Assembly (NCBI GenBank): GCA_020161815.1
Contig: JAIUOP010000008.1
Coordinates: 1 to 64,000 of the forward strand
From: Actinomycetota bacterium
GTDB lineage: Bacteria; Actinomycetota; Actinomycetes; Actinomycetales; Dermatophilaceae
Length of the DNA: 64,000 nt
Direction of reading: 5' to 3'
Under the pieces are notes generated by a model that worked only from the letters and a program-made list of their open reading frames with translations, was not told the origin of the DNA and made no database searches. Of this stretch, positions 47,349 through 56,035 are shown piece after piece. The stretch's first letter is position 1. Every line of letters starts with the position of its first letter. The position numbers and the translations under genes were made by a program.

Positions 47349-48518
47349 TCAGGGGGCGGCGACCACGTAGGCCTCGCCGCTGACCAGCTGCGCATCGCTG
47401 TCGTCGGCACGCACGAAGGCTGATTCGGCCGGTCCGAGCTCCACCTGGTGCCCGGCACAGGCCACGGTGGCGCCGCCGCGCAGCGAGAAGACGATGCGCG
47501 CGCCCTCGCCGGGCAGGGCCAGCGGTCCGACCCCGGCGCTGAGGCGGTGAAGGACGAAGCGGTCCGAGGCCGAGTCGAAGACCTCGACGCCGGGACCGAC
47601 CTCCCTGGGCCGCCCCGCAACGCCGTCGGCGGCGGTGTCGACGATCCGCAGCAGCTCGGGCACGTTGACCGGCTTGGCGGTCAGACCCGCCCGGACCACG
47701 TTGTCGGAGTTGGCCAGCACCTCGATCCCCAGGCCGCGGACATAGGAGTGCAGCACCCCGGCGGCAACGTCGATGAACTCCCCGGGCTGGAGGACCCGGT
47801 GGTGCATGAGGGCGAGGACGACCAGCCCGATGTCGTCGGGGTGCTCCTCGGCGATCCGGACGATGGCCGAGGCGGCATCCCCCAGCTCGTCGTCGACGCC
47901 CTCGACGCGCACGGCGGCCGCGACCAGCTCGCGGGCCAGCGACCGGACGTCGTCCTCAGGTGTGGCGAGGACCGCGGCGAGGAGGGCGTGCACCGGGTCG
48001 GGGGCGTCGGCGGTCCGGGTGAGGAGCTGGGTGAGGCGGGGCACGGCCAGTCGCTCGATGAAGGTCACGATCTCTGCGTGGTCACGCAGGCCGACGAAGA
48101 CCTCGAAGGGCGCGATCGCCACGAGCAGCTCCGGCTTGGCCCAGTCGTCGACGTAGACCTCGTCGGCCCCGGCTGCCCGGGCCTTGTCCCCGGAGCGCAG
48201 CTGCTGGGCCTGCTCGGACGTCGGGTGCGCCTGGATCGAGATCGCCTTGCCGGGTGCGAGCACCTTGAGCAGGAAGGGCAGCCGTGACCCGAAGCGCTCG
48301 ATGTTGCGGTCGCCGAGGGTGCCCTGCGGATCCGCGGCGATGAGGCCCTGAAGCGTCTCGCCCTCACGGTCGCGCAGCCCGGACGGGCCGGCCTCGTGCG
48401 CGCCCATCCACAACTCGGACTCCGGCAAGGCACTGGGGATGGAGCGACCCATCAGGCTGGCGATGGACACGTGCGATCCCCAGGCATCATTGAAGATGAC
48501 GGGCTCGAGTCGTTCCAC
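47349..48518 (-). CDS. manA: Mannose-6-phosphate isomerase, class I
   Basis: Zinc enzyme that interconverts fructose-6-phosphate and mannose-6-phosphate. It has 389 residues. The cupin metal site is seen in LLKVLAPGKAISIQAHPTSEQA (about 83-104), EVYVDDWAKPELLVAIAPFEVFVG (about 118-141) and FIDVAAGVLHSYVRGLGIEVLANSDNVVRAGLT (about 247-280). The start is a GTG. It may feed GDP-mannose or mannosylated glycolipids. It faces sodN across a bidirectional terminator. Confidence 0.94.
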   Translation of the reverse strand: MERLEPVIFNDAWGSHVSIASLMGRSIPSALPESELWMGAHEAGPSGLRDREGETLQGLIAADPQGTLGDRNIERFGSRLPFLLKVLAPGKAISIQAHPTSEQAQQLRSGDKARAAGADEVYVDDWAKPELLVAIAPFEVFVGLRDHAEIVTFIERLAVPRLTQLLTRTADAPDPVHALLAAVLATPEDDVRSLARELVAAAVRVEGVDDELGDAASAIVRIAEEHPDDIGLVVLALMHHRVLQPGEFIDVAAGVLHSYVRGLGIEVLANSDNVVRAGLTAKPVNVPELLRIVDTAADGVAGRPREVGPGVEVFDSASDRFVLHRLSAGVGPLALPGEGARIVFSLRGGATVACAGHQVELGPAESAFVRADDSDAQLVSGEAYVVAAP

Positions 48519-48560
48519 CGGACAAGGGTATCCGCCGCTGCAGACCTCGACTGAGCGACG

Positions 48561-49886
48561 TCACAGGGGCCGCGCGGTGTCCTGTCCGGCCGTCGCACGT
48601 GGCGACTGGCCACGCACCTCGTCCCCGACGATGGTGGCCAGGGCGGCGACGGTGACCGGGTCGTACTCGTAGCCCAGCCCCAGCTCGATCCGCTCGAGGG
48701 CCTGGGCCACGACGGCAGGAGTCCGGCGGCCGCCGGTCAGGTCGTCGAAGGCATTGGCCACCTTGAGGACGCGACCCGACAGCGGCACCTCGGCGAGGTC
48801 CTCGACGACGGCCCGGTAGGGCACGGCCTGGGTGGCGATGATGTCGGCGGCGGCGACCAGTCCGGGGTTGCGCCGCACGATCTCGGCACCGTGGTCGGCG
48901 ATCCGCTGCTGGTCCGCGGGGGCGACGTGGATCGTCGCACCCCCCTCCAGCGGCTCGCGCAGGGACACCTGGCCCAGGTCGTGGAGCAGGGCCGAGTACT
49001 CGAGGTCGAGCAGCTCCCGCTCAGCGACGCCGAGCCGTTCGCCCATGGCGCGGGCGAGGTCGGCGACACGCTCACTGTGGTGGGCGGGCGTGTAGCCACC
49101 CTCCTCGGTGAGCCGGGAGAGCGCGCGCACCGTCTGGCGGAAGGTCTCCCCCACGGCGGCATACCGTCGCACGGCCACCGCCGTCAGCCCCACCGGCACG
49201 AGCGCCAGGGGCAGGGCCGCGGCACCGAGCACCGGCGCCATGAGGGCGGCCATCGGCGCGGCCGCGGAGATGGCGAGCGTGAACGGGCCCGCCTCGGAGG
49301 ACTCGCCCCGGATGGCCGTGCGCAGCCGGCGGTGCCCGCGGGCCTGGACGGCGGCGGCGACGAGGCGTTCGACGAGCAGGCCGGCCAGGGCCAGCAGCAG
49401 CATGCAGGCACTGGCCAGCCAGCCCGGCGCGGCCCCGCCGGCCCACCACGTGACGAACGAGCGTCCGTCGACCACCAGGCCGCGGGCGAGCCAGGCGACG
49501 GCTGCCACGCCGAGCAGGCGGGCCGCGGCCACGCTCGCGCGATCACGGCCCGGACGCACCGCCAGGGCGATGCCCTGGCAGGCGGCGAGGAGCAGCGGCG
49601 GCGTCCACGGACCCATGACCAGGTCGTCCTCACCGTGGACCGGCCCGAGGAGGGCCAGGGTCAGCGCAGCGGCCGTGGACAGCGGCGCCAGCAGTCGCCC
49701 CGAGGGCAGCCGGACCGGAGCCAGCTCGCCACCGACGAGCAGGAGGACGAACAGGCCGATGAGCCGCGGATGGGTGGACGCCACGCCGACCAGGTCGGCG
49801 GCACCCAGGGCGAGGGCGGGCCCCAACAGGGCCGCCGTGACGACGACGAGCAGGGTCGGGCTCACCGGCTGGGGACGAGTCCTCAT
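48561..49886 (-). CDS. Membrane HD-domain protein (putative sensor phosphohydrolase)
   Basis: A protein of about 441 residues with seven or so hydrophobic segments (about residues 10-235). The HD domain that follows (about 255-410) reads HHSERVADLARAMGERLG, then YSALLHDLGQVSLREPL. The paired HH...HD metal residues are intact. The GYP motif of c-di-GMP HD-GYP phosphodiesterases is not visible, so the activity may be a different phosphohydrolase. The start is uncertain: ATG at 49886 starts one base after the previous gene, while an ATG at 49907 would overlap it. It is the last gene of the operon with its paralogue. Confidence 0.82.
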   Translation of the reverse strand: MRTRPQPVSPTLLVVVTAALLGPALALGAADLVGVASTHPRLIGLFVLLLVGGELAPVRLPSGRLLAPLSTAAALTLALLGPVHGEDDLVMGPWTPPLLLAACQGIALAVRPGRDRASVAAARLLGVAAVAWLARGLVVDGRSFVTWWAGGAAPGWLASACMLLLALAGLLVERLVAAAVQARGHRRLRTAIRGESSEAGPFTLAISAAAPMAALMAPVLGAAALPLALVPVGLTAVAVRRYAAVGETFRQTVRALSRLTEEGGYTPAHHSERVADLARAMGERLGVAERELLDLEYSALLHDLGQVSLREPLEGGATIHVAPADQQRIADHGAEIVRRNPGLVAAADIIATQAVPYRAVVEDLAEVPLSGRVLKVANAFDDLTGGRRTPAVVAQALERIELGLGYEYDPVTVAALATIVGDEVRGQSPRATAGQDTARPL

Positions 49887-49887
49887 C

Positions 49888-51072
49888 TCAGCTGCCCGCC
49901 TCACCATCGGCGAGGTCCGGCGCAGGCACACGGTCCCATGACCAGGCCAGAGCCTCGGTGACGCGGACGGGCACGTCCGGGGAGAGCGCGGCGAGGGCCT
50001 CGGCCGGCGGCATCCCCAGCCGGTGGACCAGGTCGTCGAAGCGGGCGGCGGCCGCCACGACGACGGCGCCGACGGGAGCCGGGTCGGGGGCGGCGAGCAG
50101 GGTGGCGGCCCCCTTGAGGAAGGTCAGGCCCTCAAGCATCCGGGCACCATCAGCGCGACCGGAGCCCGCCGTCACCTGGTCAAGGCCGTTCAGGCGGCCG
50201 GCACGACGGACGTCGTTGACCTCGAGCACCCCCAGGCCCAAGTGCTCGGCGGTGCGTGCGGCCAGGTCTCCCACGCGCGCACTGCGACCCGACCCCTCGG
50301 GGTGGTGGGTGTCGATGGCGGCCACCAGCACCTCGAGCGACGCCTCCTGGCTGGCCACCTGCGCGGAGTACTGCGCCAGAGCCCATTGGGCACCGAAGAG
50401 GGGGACGAGGAGGAGCAGGATGCTCATCGGGCCCAGGCCCGCCGGGAGCCAGAGGACGACGAGGACGAACGCCAGGACGCCGTAGCCGAGGTAGACCGCC
50501 CCGGAGGAGAGGATCATCCGCTTGGCCTGGAGCCGGATCGGGATGCCCTGCGCGAGGCGGACGATCCCGACGACGAGCGCGACGTTGAGCAGGGCCTGCA
50601 CGACGTCGGCGACGAGCAGGGGAACGGCCACCTCGCGCAGCAGCGGGCCGGCGCCCACCACCTCACCGATGTCCGAGCGCCCCCCGACGAGCGGGTAGAC
50701 CAGTCCACCGGCGCTCGCGAGCAGCCCGACCATGGCCATGTTGAAGAGGCGGGCCCACCAGGGCCCGGCCTGGCGGGACAGGGCCGCGATGGCGACCCCG
50801 AAGAGGGCGGCTCCCGGCGGCCCCAGGATGACCGCCGCGGCGAGCAGGACCACACCGAGCAGCGAGAGGTTGACGTGCGACTCGACGAAGGTGTCGCCGA
50901 CCAGCCAGACCAGGCCGTAGAGGACCAGCATCGCGATGAGCGGAGCAGGCCGCGGCATCGGCCCGGACCGCAGTGCGGTCGTGACGAGGATGGCCGTGAC
51001 CGCGCTGACGGCCAGGACGTAGGGGATCACCCTCGTCGGCGTGGGTGGCCGTGATGTGGCGGGCCCGGTCAC
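49888..51072 (-). CDS. Membrane protein with degenerate HD domain
   Basis: A 394-residue paralogue of the next gene: about seven hydrophobic segments (residues about 15-225), then a soluble part. The HD-domain first His is preserved in AAIDTHHPEGSGRSARVGDLA, but where the HD doublet should be the sequence reads RRAGRLNGLDQVTAG, so the metal site is lost. It likely acts as a regulatory partner of the active HD protein rather than as an enzyme. It starts with GTG 22 bp after the secreted 45-residue peptide gene. Confidence 0.78.
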   Translation of the reverse strand: MTGPATSRPPTPTRVIPYVLAVSAVTAILVTTALRSGPMPRPAPLIAMLVLYGLVWLVGDTFVESHVNLSLLGVVLLAAAVILGPPGAALFGVAIAALSRQAGPWWARLFNMAMVGLLASAGGLVYPLVGGRSDIGEVVGAGPLLREVAVPLLVADVVQALLNVALVVGIVRLAQGIPIRLQAKRMILSSGAVYLGYGVLAFVLVVLWLPAGLGPMSILLLLVPLFGAQWALAQYSAQVASQEASLEVLVAAIDTHHPEGSGRSARVGDLAARTAEHLGLGVLEVNDVRRAGRLNGLDQVTAGSGRADGARMLEGLTFLKGAATLLAAPDPAPVGAVVVAAAARFDDLVHRLGMPPAEALAALSPDVPVRVTEALAWSWDRVPAPDLADGEAGS

Positions 51073-51094
51073 GGCAGCAGGCGCTCAGCCCTGG

Positions 51095-51232
51095 TCAGGG
51101 GCGATAGGTCCAGATCTGGGCCCCGGCCTGGGTCGTGGGGGCGTCGTCGGGTGCAGCGGCCCCCACCGAGGCCCCCACCACGGCAGCGAGTGCAAGCAGG
51201 GCGGACACAGCGAGCACGCGGATCCGGCGCAC
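51095..51232 (-). CDS. Secreted 45-residue peptide
   Basis: A small gene with a GTG start and a GGAG site 6 bases upstream. The protein reads MRRIRVLAVSALLALAAVVG at its N-terminus: basic start, hydrophobic core (about 6-20) and an Ala-X-Ala cleavage site near residues 23-25, so the mature peptide would be about 20 residues ending IWTYRP. Nothing in it is recognised. It is 22 bp upstream of the degenerate HD membrane protein gene and on the same strand, so it looks like the first gene of that operon. Confidence 0.6.
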   Translation of the reverse strand: MRRIRVLAVSALLALAAVVGASVGAAAPDDAPTTQAGAQIWTYRP

Positions 51233-51435
51233 GGGTTTCTCCTTCGATCGAGCGAGCCCCGTCCGGCGCGGACTCGGCCCACGCCCATCGTCTCATGAGG
51301 CCAAGATGTGCGACAATGACAGCCTGCGGTCTGCATGTCGCGACACGTGTGTGCGTGTCCAGGTGTGCCCCGGCGCAACCCTGCGTGACCGCGCCACGGA
51401 CCACCCGGTCGATCCCACCTGTGACGGAGGCTGCC

Positions 51436-51510
51436 ATGAGCAAGCGCGCCCGCAAGCGCCGCTCTCGCAAGGGCAACAAGGCCAACCACGGCCGCAAGCC
51501 CAACGCCTGA
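51436..51510 (+). CDS. 50S ribosomal protein bL37
   Basis: A very basic 24-residue protein, MSKRARKRRSRKGNKANHGR followed by KPNA. The KANHG(K/R)(R/K)PN ending is that of bL37, the small actinobacterial ribosomal protein first seen in Mycobacterium structures. GGAGG lies 5 bases upstream of the ATG. A strong hairpin terminator follows 15 bp after the stop. Confidence 0.85.
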   Translation: MSKRARKRRSRKGNKANHGRKPNA

Positions 51511-51525
51511 GCACCAACGCGCGCA

Positions 51526-51569
51526 ACGACACGGGGCGGCCCTCCTTCTGGAGGGCCGCCCCGTGTCGT
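51526..51569. terminator. Terminator after bL37, shared with rsrA
   Basis: A 20-bp perfect stem (51526-51545 with 51550-51569) with loop TTCT. It begins 15 bp past the bL37 stop and ends 13 bp before the rsrA stop of the other strand, so it can serve both. Confidence 0.93.
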
Positions 51570-51582
51570 CGACTGCGTGTCG

Positions 51583-51861
51583 CTAGAACTCCCGCTCGAC
51601 CCGGATGGTCGTGATCTGCTGCATGATCGACAGCCGCAGGGTCGGCGGGGCCGGCTGCTCGCTGCACGACCGGCGCACCACGGCCTTGAGCGTGCGCTCG
51701 AGGTCGTGCTCGGCCAGGCAGGGGCCGCAGGCCTGCAGGTGGGCCGCCACCCGGGCCACGTCCGCCGGGGACAGCTCGCCGTCGAGGTACTCGAAGATCC
51801 GGTGCAGGACCTCGGAGCAGTCGGCGTGGCCGGCGTGCTCGGCCGCGAACTCCTGGCTCAT
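51583..51861 (-). CDS. rsrA: Zinc-binding redox-sensitive anti-sigma factor (RsrA)
   Basis: A 92-residue ZAS-family anti-sigma factor. It carries the HxxxCxxC signature (HLQACGPC, about residues 41-48), with another cysteine at about residue 15 and one near 65 (RRSCSEQ). Thiol oxidation of such residues releases the sigma factor. The start codon overlaps sigR by ATGA, giving tight co-expression. Confidence 0.94.
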   Translation of the reverse strand: MSQEFAAEHAGHADCSEVLHRIFEYLDGELSPADVARVAAHLQACGPCLAEHDLERTLKAVVRRSCSEQPAPPTLRLSIMQQITTIRVEREF

Positions 51862-52514
51862 GACTCCAGCCCCTTCCCGAAACCCCGCTCCGCGGCATAC
51901 TCACTGAGCAGCGAGCGCAGCTGGCGGCGACCACGGTGCAGACGGGACATCACGGTGCCGATCGGTGTCCCCATGATCTCGGCGATCTCCTTGTAGGCGA
52001 AGCCCTCCACATCGGCGAAGTAGACCGCCAGGCGGAACTCCTCGGGCAGGGCTTGCAACGCCCGCTTGACCTCGCTGTCCGGAAGGTGCTCGAGGGCCTC
52101 CACCTCGGCGGACTTCAGGCCCGAGGAGGTGTGCGACTCGGCGCGCGCGATCTGGTAGTCCTCGATCTCGGCGGCGTCGGACTGCTTGGGCTCGCGCTGC
52201 TTCTTGCGGTAGCTGTTGATGTAGGTGTTGGTGAGGATGCGGTACAGCCACGCCTTGAGGTTGGTCCCCGGCGTGTACTGGTGGAACGCGGCATACGCCT
52301 TGGCGAAGGTCTCCTGGACCAGGTCCTCGGCGTCGGCCGGGTTGCGCGTGGTGCGCAGGGCCGCGGAGTACAGCTGGTCGAGCAAGGGCAGGGCCTCGCG
52401 CTCGAAGCGGGCCCGCCGCTCCTCGGTGGTCTCGGAGGCGACGTCGACGGGCACCTCGTCGGGGCTCTCGAGGTGGCTCTCGACGGGCGGGCTGGTCGGG
52501 CTGCTGGAAGTCAT
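51858..52514 (-). CDS. sigR: ECF sigma factor SigR/SigH (thiol-oxidative stress)
   Basis: A 218-residue sigma factor. Region 2 is [33 protein letters not shown] (about 45-77; [10 protein letters not shown] is the sigma-2 core) with [20 protein letters not shown], and region 4 is [41 protein letters not shown]. It directs thiol-oxidative-stress genes (for example thioredoxin) in this class of bacteria. The N-terminal 35 residues are acidic/polar. The ATG at 52514 begins this tail; a later start is possible. It is released by RsrA on disulfide stress. Confidence 0.93.
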   Translation of the reverse strand: MTSSSPTSPPVESHLESPDEVPVDVASETTEERRARFEREALPLLDQLYSAALRTTRNPADAEDLVQETFAKAYAAFHQYTPGTNLKAWLYRILTNTYINSYRKKQREPKQSDAAEIEDYQIARAESHTSSGLKSAEVEALEHLPDSEVKRALQALPEEFRLAVYFADVEGFAYKEIAEIMGTPIGTVMSRLHRGRRQLRSLLSEYAAERGFGKGLES

Positions 52515-52568
52515 CACCGACCAGCCTATCCCGGGTCGCGCGGTGTCCGAGGGGGACGGTGCGGCGAG

Positions 52569-52595
52569 AACGAGCATGAACCGGGGCGCCTTTCC
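52569..52595 (-). promoter_or_regulatory. Candidate SigR-type autoregulatory promoter
   Basis: On the minus strand, GGAA (complement of 52592-52595) is followed after 19 bp by CGTT (complement of 52569-52572), close to the GGAA-N18-20-CGTT pattern of SigR/SigH promoters. The expected start lies about 50 bp upstream of the sigR ATG. In mycobacteria and streptomycetes the sigma factor activates its own gene. This is a pattern match only. Confidence 0.4.
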
Positions 52596-52618
52596 GGGAG
52601 CGGACGGGAACGCCTCGC

Positions 52619-53248
52619 TCAACAGCGACCGGGTGCGGAGGATTCCCGGTCGCCGATCCATGCGGTGATCGCGTCGGCGACCGCGGACGGGGAGGAAAGG
52701 CTGTGCGTGCCGGGCACCTCGATGACCCCGTCCGCTGCCGGCAGGACCGACCGCACCTCCTCGGGGGTCCCGAAGGGGTCGCGCGCGCCCTGGACGACCC
52801 GCACGGGCAGTCCCGCCGCGACCGGCAGGGCCAGCTCGTCGGCGCGCGAGGAGGCCGGACGGCCCGGTGGATGGAGCGGGAAGCTCAGGCACAGGACGGC
52901 GTCGGCCGCCACCGCCGTCGCGGTCCGGCAGGCCACCCGCGCGCCGGCGCTGCGCCCACCCACGACGAGGACCTCCGGGCGGAGCAGGGTTCGCAGATGG
53001 TCCACCACGGGCACCCACGCCCTGTCGAGCACCGGTGGCCGATCGGCCACCTTGCGCCCGGCCACCCGCCAGGGCTGGTCCACCAGGGCCACCGTCCAGC
53101 CCCGCTCCTGGCACCGGTCTCGCACGGCGAGCACGTCCTTGGACCACGAGGAGCCCCCGGCTCCGTGACCCAGGACCACGAGGCATGCACCGGCACCGCT
53201 GACCGTGACCCGCGCCGGGCCCACCGGCGTGTCGACCAGGTCGCTCAT
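52619..53248 (-). CDS. Alpha/beta hydrolase (KANL3/Tex30 type)
   Basis: A 209-residue serine hydrolase fold. It has [16 protein letters not shown] (about 24-39), the nucleophile elbow [12 protein letters not shown] (about 94-105), an Asp in [11 protein letters not shown] (about 152-162) and the catalytic His in [11 protein letters not shown]. Arg-Asp-Pro-Phe-Gly-Thr is typical of the KANL3/Tex30 group. The substrate is unknown. It starts inside the SRAP stop codon (ATGA overlap) and ends about 24 bp upstream of the candidate sigR promoter. Confidence 0.85.
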   Translation of the reverse strand: MSDLVDTPVGPARVTVSGAGACLVVLGHGAGGSSWSKDVLAVRDRCQERGWTVALVDQPWRVAGRKVADRPPVLDRAWVPVVDHLRTLLRPEVLVVGGRSAGARVACRTATAVAADAVLCLSFPLHPPGRPASSRADELALPVAAGLPVRVVQGARDPFGTPEEVRSVLPAADGVIEVPGTHSLSSPSAVADAITAWIGDRESSAPGRC

Positions 53249-54087
53249 GAGCCGGCCCCGATGAGCTCGCCGGTCAGCGGGTCGACGACGCCGACCAGGT
53301 CCGACTCGGGGACCGGCGCGAGGAGCCCGGGACCGTTGGCGCGGCTGGACCCGACGGCGCTCGGGACCGGACGGGCGGCAAAGCGGCCGGGTGGCGCCGG
53401 GGCCAGGAGGTCGGCCACCGCCTCGGCCCGGTCCAGCTCCGGGTCCAGCCAGCGCTCCCAGTCCGTCTCCTCCAGCACCACCGGCTGCCGGTCGTGGATG
53501 CGATCCAGCCCCGGCTCGGCCGCGCTGGTGACGACCGCGAAGGAGACCAGCCAGGCAGCTGGATCCTCCGCGTCCGTGACGGCCCGGTCACGCCAGAAGG
53601 CATAGATGCCGGCCATGGCCAGGCCCTGCCCGTCGGCGCGCGAGATGAAGAAGGGCTGCTTGCGTGGGCGGCCCTTGGCGTCCGTGGCGGTGGGTGAGGC
53701 TTGCCACTCGTACCAGCCGTCGGCCGGCACCAGGCAGCGCCGGGAGGCGACCGAGGCCGCAAAGGCGGGCTTGTCGGCGATGGTCTCGGCACGGGCGTTG
53801 ATCATGCGGACGGCACCCTTGGTGTCCTTGGCCCAGCCCGGCACCAGGCCCCAGGTGAGCAGCCGCAGCTGACGGACGGATCCGGCCTCCGGCCGCTCCC
53901 GCACCGCCCGGGTCAGGACGACGGGAGCCTGCTTGGTCGGCGCCATGTTGAAGTCGGGCGTGCCCGCCGGGGGCTGCTGGGGGGAGGCCAGCAGGCTTCG
54001 GGTCGGCTCATTCGTGCGGTCCTCGTCGACCGCGAACTCCTCGATGAGCTCGCCGACGTTGGCGCTCGCGGCATAGCGTCCACACAT
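53245..54087 (-). CDS. SOS response-associated peptidase (SRAP/YedK/HMCES)
   Basis: A 280-residue protein. Cys2 of MCGRYAAS becomes the N-terminal residue and forms a DNA-protein crosslink at abasic sites in ssDNA. Further family blocks: [12 protein letters not shown] (about 46-57), [13 protein letters not shown] (about 76-88), MINARAET (about 94-101), PADGWYEWQ (about 119-127) and a His in [12 protein letters not shown] (about 199-210). A C-terminal tail of about 50 residues is Ala/Pro-rich. It likely shields abasic sites from mutagenic repair. Confidence 0.93.
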   Translation of the reverse strand: MCGRYAASANVGELIEEFAVDEDRTNEPTRSLLASPQQPPAGTPDFNMAPTKQAPVVLTRAVRERPEAGSVRQLRLLTWGLVPGWAKDTKGAVRMINARAETIADKPAFAASVASRRCLVPADGWYEWQASPTATDAKGRPRKQPFFISRADGQGLAMAGIYAFWRDRAVTDAEDPAAWLVSFAVVTSAAEPGLDRIHDRQPVVLEETDWERWLDPELDRAEAVADLLAPAPPGRFAARPVPSAVGSSRANGPGLLAPVPESDLVGVVDPLTGELIGAGS

Positions 54088-54210
54088 GCCGCCAGCCTAC
54101 GAGCCGGGGTGGCGGGCGCGGAGACGGGCGGCGATGGGTGGCGGGCAGACCAGCCCGGTGGCGCGTGGAGCAACTACGGTAGGAACGACCCGATCGTCAG
54201 GAGTGAGCCC

Positions 54211-54753
54211 ATGTCCATCGTCCGCCGAGTTGCTCGTCCCATGCTGGCTGCGATGTTCGTCGCCGGAGGCCTCGACAGCCTGCGCCACCCGGCACCCAAG
54301 GCCGAGGCGGCCGCGCCCCTGCTGCGCGCCGTCGAGCGGGTGCGCCCGGTGGGGACCGACGACGAGACCCTCGTGCGTGCGAATGGTTCGGCGATGCTCG
54401 TCGGCGGCCTGCTGCTGGCCACCGGGCGCTTCCCCCGCCTGGCCTCCACCGTGCTGGCGGGCAGCCTGGTCCCCACCACGGTTGCGGCACACGCCTTCTG
54501 GGCCGAGACCGACCCGGACCGCAAGCACCAGCAGCAGGTTCAGTTCCTCAAGAACGTCGGCCTGCTCGGTGGCCTGCTCCTGGCCAGCGTGGACACCGAG
54601 GGCAAGCCCGGGATCGCGTACCGCACTCGCCTGGCCGGCGCCTCCGTGGAGCGCTCGCTGCGCTCGGGCCGTCGTGAGGCCAGGCACCTGGCCCGCGCCG
54701 CCTCGCGGGAGGCCAAGCTGCTCTCGGCCCAGGCCCAGAATGCCCTCAGCTGA
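54211..54753 (+). CDS. DoxX family membrane protein
   Basis: A 180-residue protein with four hydrophobic segments (about 5-22, 57-78, 82-105, 112-130). The DoxX signs are [23 protein letters not shown] at the N-terminus, then a conserved [25 protein letters not shown] block. The C-terminal 50 residues are basic and Ala-rich. A good AGGAG site precedes the ATG. It ends inside aroA (14-bp overlap), so it is co-transcribed with aroA and rsgA. Function is unclear; homologues work in redox or respiratory processes. Confidence 0.85.
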   Translation: MSIVRRVARPMLAAMFVAGGLDSLRHPAPKAEAAAPLLRAVERVRPVGTDDETLVRANGSAMLVGGLLLATGRFPRLASTVLAGSLVPTTVAAHAFWAETDPDRKHQQQVQFLKNVGLLGGLLLASVDTEGKPGIAYRTRLAGASVERSLRSGRREARHLARAASREAKLLSAQAQNALS

Positions 54754-56035
54754 CTGGGCGGCGCCGGTCGCGGAGGGACCGATCGACGCCACCGTCGTCC
54801 TGCCCGGATCGAAGTCCCTCACCAATCGCTTCCTCGTCCTGGCCGCGCTGGCGCCGGACGTCTCACGGCTGCGCGCCCCCCTGCGCTCCCGCGACACCCT
54901 GCTCATGGCCGGTGCGCTCACCGCGCTCGGGGTCGAGGTCGCCGACGTCGACGGCGACGGCGGTGACTGGCTGATCACGCCGGGCACCCTGCGGGGCGGG
55001 GCCCGTGTCGACTGCGGGCTGGCGGGCAACGTGATGCGCTTCGTGCCACCGCTGGCGGCACTGGCCCAGGGGCCGGTCGACTTCGACGGCGATGCCCACG
55101 CCCGCGCGCGACCGATGGGTCCGATCCTGGCCGGCCTGCGCACCCTCGGGGTCGAGGTCGACGACGGTGGCCGACAGTCCCTGCCGTTCACCGTGCGGGG
55201 CGCGGGCCGGGTCCACGGGGGCTCGGTCACGATCGATGCCTCGGCCTCGAGCCAGTTCGTCTCCGGCCTGCTGCTCTCCGGAGCCCGCTACGACCACGGG
55301 GTCACGGTGCACCACGACGGCCTCCAGCTCCCCAGCCTGCCGCACATCGACATGACGGTCGAGGCGCTGCGCGACGCCGGGGTCGACGTCGACGACACCG
55401 AGCCGCACACCTGGCGGGTGGAACCCGGTGAGGTCCACGCCATCGACGTCACCATCGAGCCGGACCTGTCCAACGCGGCACAGTTCCTCGCCGCCGCTCT
55501 CGTCACCGGCGGACGGGTCACCGTCCCGGGCTGGCCCGCGCACACCACCCAGGCCGGCGACCACCTGCGGGAGCTGCTGGAGCTGGCCGGAGGGCAGGTC
55601 GAGCTCGACCGGGACGGCCTCACGGTCAGCGGCACGGGCACGGTCACCGGCCTCGACGTCGACCTGCACGACGCCAGCGAGCTCACCCCGGTGGTCGCGG
55701 CCCTGTGCGCCCTCGCCGACGGACCCTCCCGCCTGCGCGGCGTGGCCCACATCCGCGGGCACGAGACGGATCGGCTGGCCGCCCTCGCGGCCGAGCTGGG
55801 CCGGCTCGGAGCAGAGGTCGTCGAGCACGAGGACGGCCTCGACATCACACCACGCGCACTCGTCGGCGGACGCTTCCACACGTATGCCGACCACCGCATG
55901 GTGATGGCGGCGGCTCTCCTCGGGCTGGTCGTGCCCGGTGTCGTCGTCGAGGATGTCGGCACCGTCGCCAAGACACTTCCGGACTTCACGACCCGGTGGG
56001 AGCAGATGGTGTCCGGCGGGCCTGCCACCCCATGA
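54740..56035 (+). CDS. aroA: 3-phosphoshikimate 1-carboxyvinyltransferase (EPSP synthase)
   Basis: Adds enolpyruvate from PEP to shikimate-3-phosphate in the shikimate pathway. It has 431 residues. [18 protein letters not shown] (about 20-37) and [16 protein letters not shown] (about 92-107) hold substrate-binding residues, [17 protein letters not shown] near 170, and the [13 protein letters not shown] block near 338. The residue matching E. coli Thr97 of the GTAMRP loop is Asn, and Pro101 matches Phe. The ATG overlaps the DoxX gene by 14 bp, and the stop overlaps rsgA by ATGA. Confidence 0.95.
   Translation: MPSADWAAPVAEGPIDATVVLPGSKSLTNRFLVLAALAPDVSRLRAPLRSRDTLLMAGALTALGVEVADVDGDGGDWLITPGTLRGGARVDCGLAGNVMRFVPPLAALAQGPVDFDGDAHARARPMGPILAGLRTLGVEVDDGGRQSLPFTVRGAGRVHGGSVTIDASASSQFVSGLLLSGARYDHGVTVHHDGLQLPSLPHIDMTVEALRDAGVDVDDTEPHTWRVEPGEVHAIDVTIEPDLSNAAQFLAAALVTGGRVTVPGWPAHTTQAGDHLRELLELAGGQVELDRDGLTVSGTGTVTGLDVDLHDASELTPVVAALCALADGPSRLRGVAHIRGHETDRLAALAAELGRLGAEVVEHEDGLDITPRALVGGRFHTYADHRMVMAAALLGLVVPGVVVEDVGTVAKTLPDFTTRWEQMVSGGPATP

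Noticed and set aside
48561..49886. c-di-GMP phosphodiesterase of HD-GYP type
   Set aside because: The HD residues are present but the GYP motif is not visible, so this specific activity is not supported.
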